In this document: piece by piece, positions 15,661 to 15,917 of the stretch
How the letters are laid out: each line of letters begins with the position of its first letter
How positions within the stretch are numbered: position 1 is the first letter of the stretch
Assembly: GCA_039818285.1 (NCBI GenBank)
Contig: JBCBUE010000076.1
Coordinates: forward strand, 1-15,917
DNA from: JBCBUE01 sp039818285
GTDB lineage: Bacteria; Planctomycetota; Phycisphaerae; Phycisphaerales; Phycisphaeraceae
Direction: 5' to 3'
DNA: 15,917 nt
Program-made: the position numbers and the translations under genes
The notes under the pieces: generated by a model
Databases searched by the model: none
What the model saw: the letters and a program-made list of their open reading frames with translations, nothing else
Told to the model about the DNA's origin: nothing

Positions 15661-15666
15661 AATGTA
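15661..15666 (-). promoter_or_regulatory. Candidate -10 box of the HbpS/GlcG-like gene
   Basis: TACATT (within CTACATT, minus strand) is the same hexamer as at aroK. It predicts a leader of about 34 nt that includes the AGGAG site. A 9-bp inverted repeat lies just upstream. Confidence 0.45.
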
Positions 15667-15680
15667 GTCGGCGTCGAACC

Positions 15681-15701
15681 CCGGGACGCGTGGCGTCCCG
15701 G
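15681..15701. repeat. Perfect 9-bp inverted repeat upstream of the HbpS/GlcG-like gene
   Basis: CCGGGACGC and GCGTCCCGG flank a 3-nt spacer. The repeat ends about 15 bp upstream of the candidate -10 box, so it covers the -35 region. It could be an operator, or a hairpin ending a transcript from outside the window; no T-run follows on either strand. Confidence 0.5.
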
Positions 15702-15783
15702 CTGCTTCCCACGCGCGATGAGCGTGTTGAGTGCGTTGTCGCGCGCGCCACGGTTGCCTTTCTTCCGGGGGTAGGAACGCCCC

Positions 15784-15917
15784 GTGCGCCGGCTCGTCCC
15801 CCATCGGCAGGGCACGTACGAGCTCATGCAAGACCGGGGTCGACCGCCGGACGGGACGCCCCCCGTGCACGTCACGGGCCGGGCGGCCGACGAACGACGA
15901 TCGCGACCCTGCCTTAG
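15784..15917 (+). CDS. Possible start of an unknown gene, cut by window edge
   Basis: A GTG at 15784 follows AGGA by 7 nt and opens a frame with no stop before the window end (44 complete codons, beginning MRRLVPHRQGTYELMQDRGR). Third positions are mostly G or C, as in the neighbours, but random frames here are also GC-rich. I recognise no family. It may be chance, and the neighbouring sequence would decide. Confidence 0.2.
   Translation, partial: MRRLVPHRQGTYELMQDRGRPPDGTPPVHVTGRAADERRSRPCL

Larger units (their letters stand above)
15621..15917. other. Right-end region without a confident gene
   Basis: These 297 bases hold the promoter and ribosome site of the HbpS/GlcG-like gene, the 9-bp inverted repeat, and one weak plus-strand candidate ORF starting at 15784. 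The open minus-strand frame to 15875 encodes an unremarkable Arg/Ser/Gly-rich sequence that I do not consider coding. Confidence 0.5.

Noticed and set aside
15673..15682. tRNA T-loop-like sequence (GGGTTCGAC on the minus strand)
   Set aside because: The flanking bases do not form a 5-bp T-stem, and no acceptor or anticodon arm can be drawn around it.

Overview
This is a GC-rich, gene-dense bacterial window that is mostly housekeeping. My best guess at the source is Planctomycetota, probably a Phycisphaerae-like lineage. The guess rests on the GC content, an enlarged RseP with four PDZ-like repeats, an RNase E/G with a long charged tail, an orphan PTS enzyme I, and the scarcity of Shine-Dalgarno sites. 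It is inference; no marker gene in the window proves it.

Layout. The left edge holds the 5' part of a DciA-like (DUF721) gene on the minus strand, divergent from aroK (shikimate kinase) across only 39 bp. aroK runs tail-to-tail into a long minus-strand series that reads, in transcription order, metK (10151) > 13-codon leader ORF > ptsI > rng/rne > dxr > rseP (927). rng/rne-dxr-rseP looks like one transcription unit: dxr starts 2 nt after the rng/rne stop, and rseP starts 37 nt after the dxr stop. metK is divergent from a 1036-codon plus-strand gene for an almost purely helical, Ala/Glu/Asp/Arg-rich coiled-coil protein of unknown function, followed by hairpins and fumC (class II fumarase). fumC converges on a secreted HbpS/GlcG-like gene. 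The last 297 bases hold that gene's promoter, a perfect 9-bp inverted repeat and an uncertain partial ORF.

How the genes fit. They serve core functions: the shikimate pathway (aroK), the MEP isoprenoid pathway (dxr), SAM synthesis (metK), the TCA cycle (fumC), RNA decay (rng/rne), envelope proteolysis (rseP), phosphotransfer (ptsI) and probably helicase loading (dciA). No mobile element, CRISPR array, rRNA or tRNA was recognised.

The observations most worth a second look are these. First, a recurrent -10-like box (often GCTAnnnT) sits exactly 6 nt before the start codon of dciA, aroK and fumC, which predicts leaderless mRNAs. Second, the same box sits 7 nt before a 13-codon mini-ORF whose TGA overlaps the ptsI ATG. 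Third, the giant coiled-coil protein has 22-residue repeats and a basic tail. Fourth, RseP has four PDZ-like repeats.
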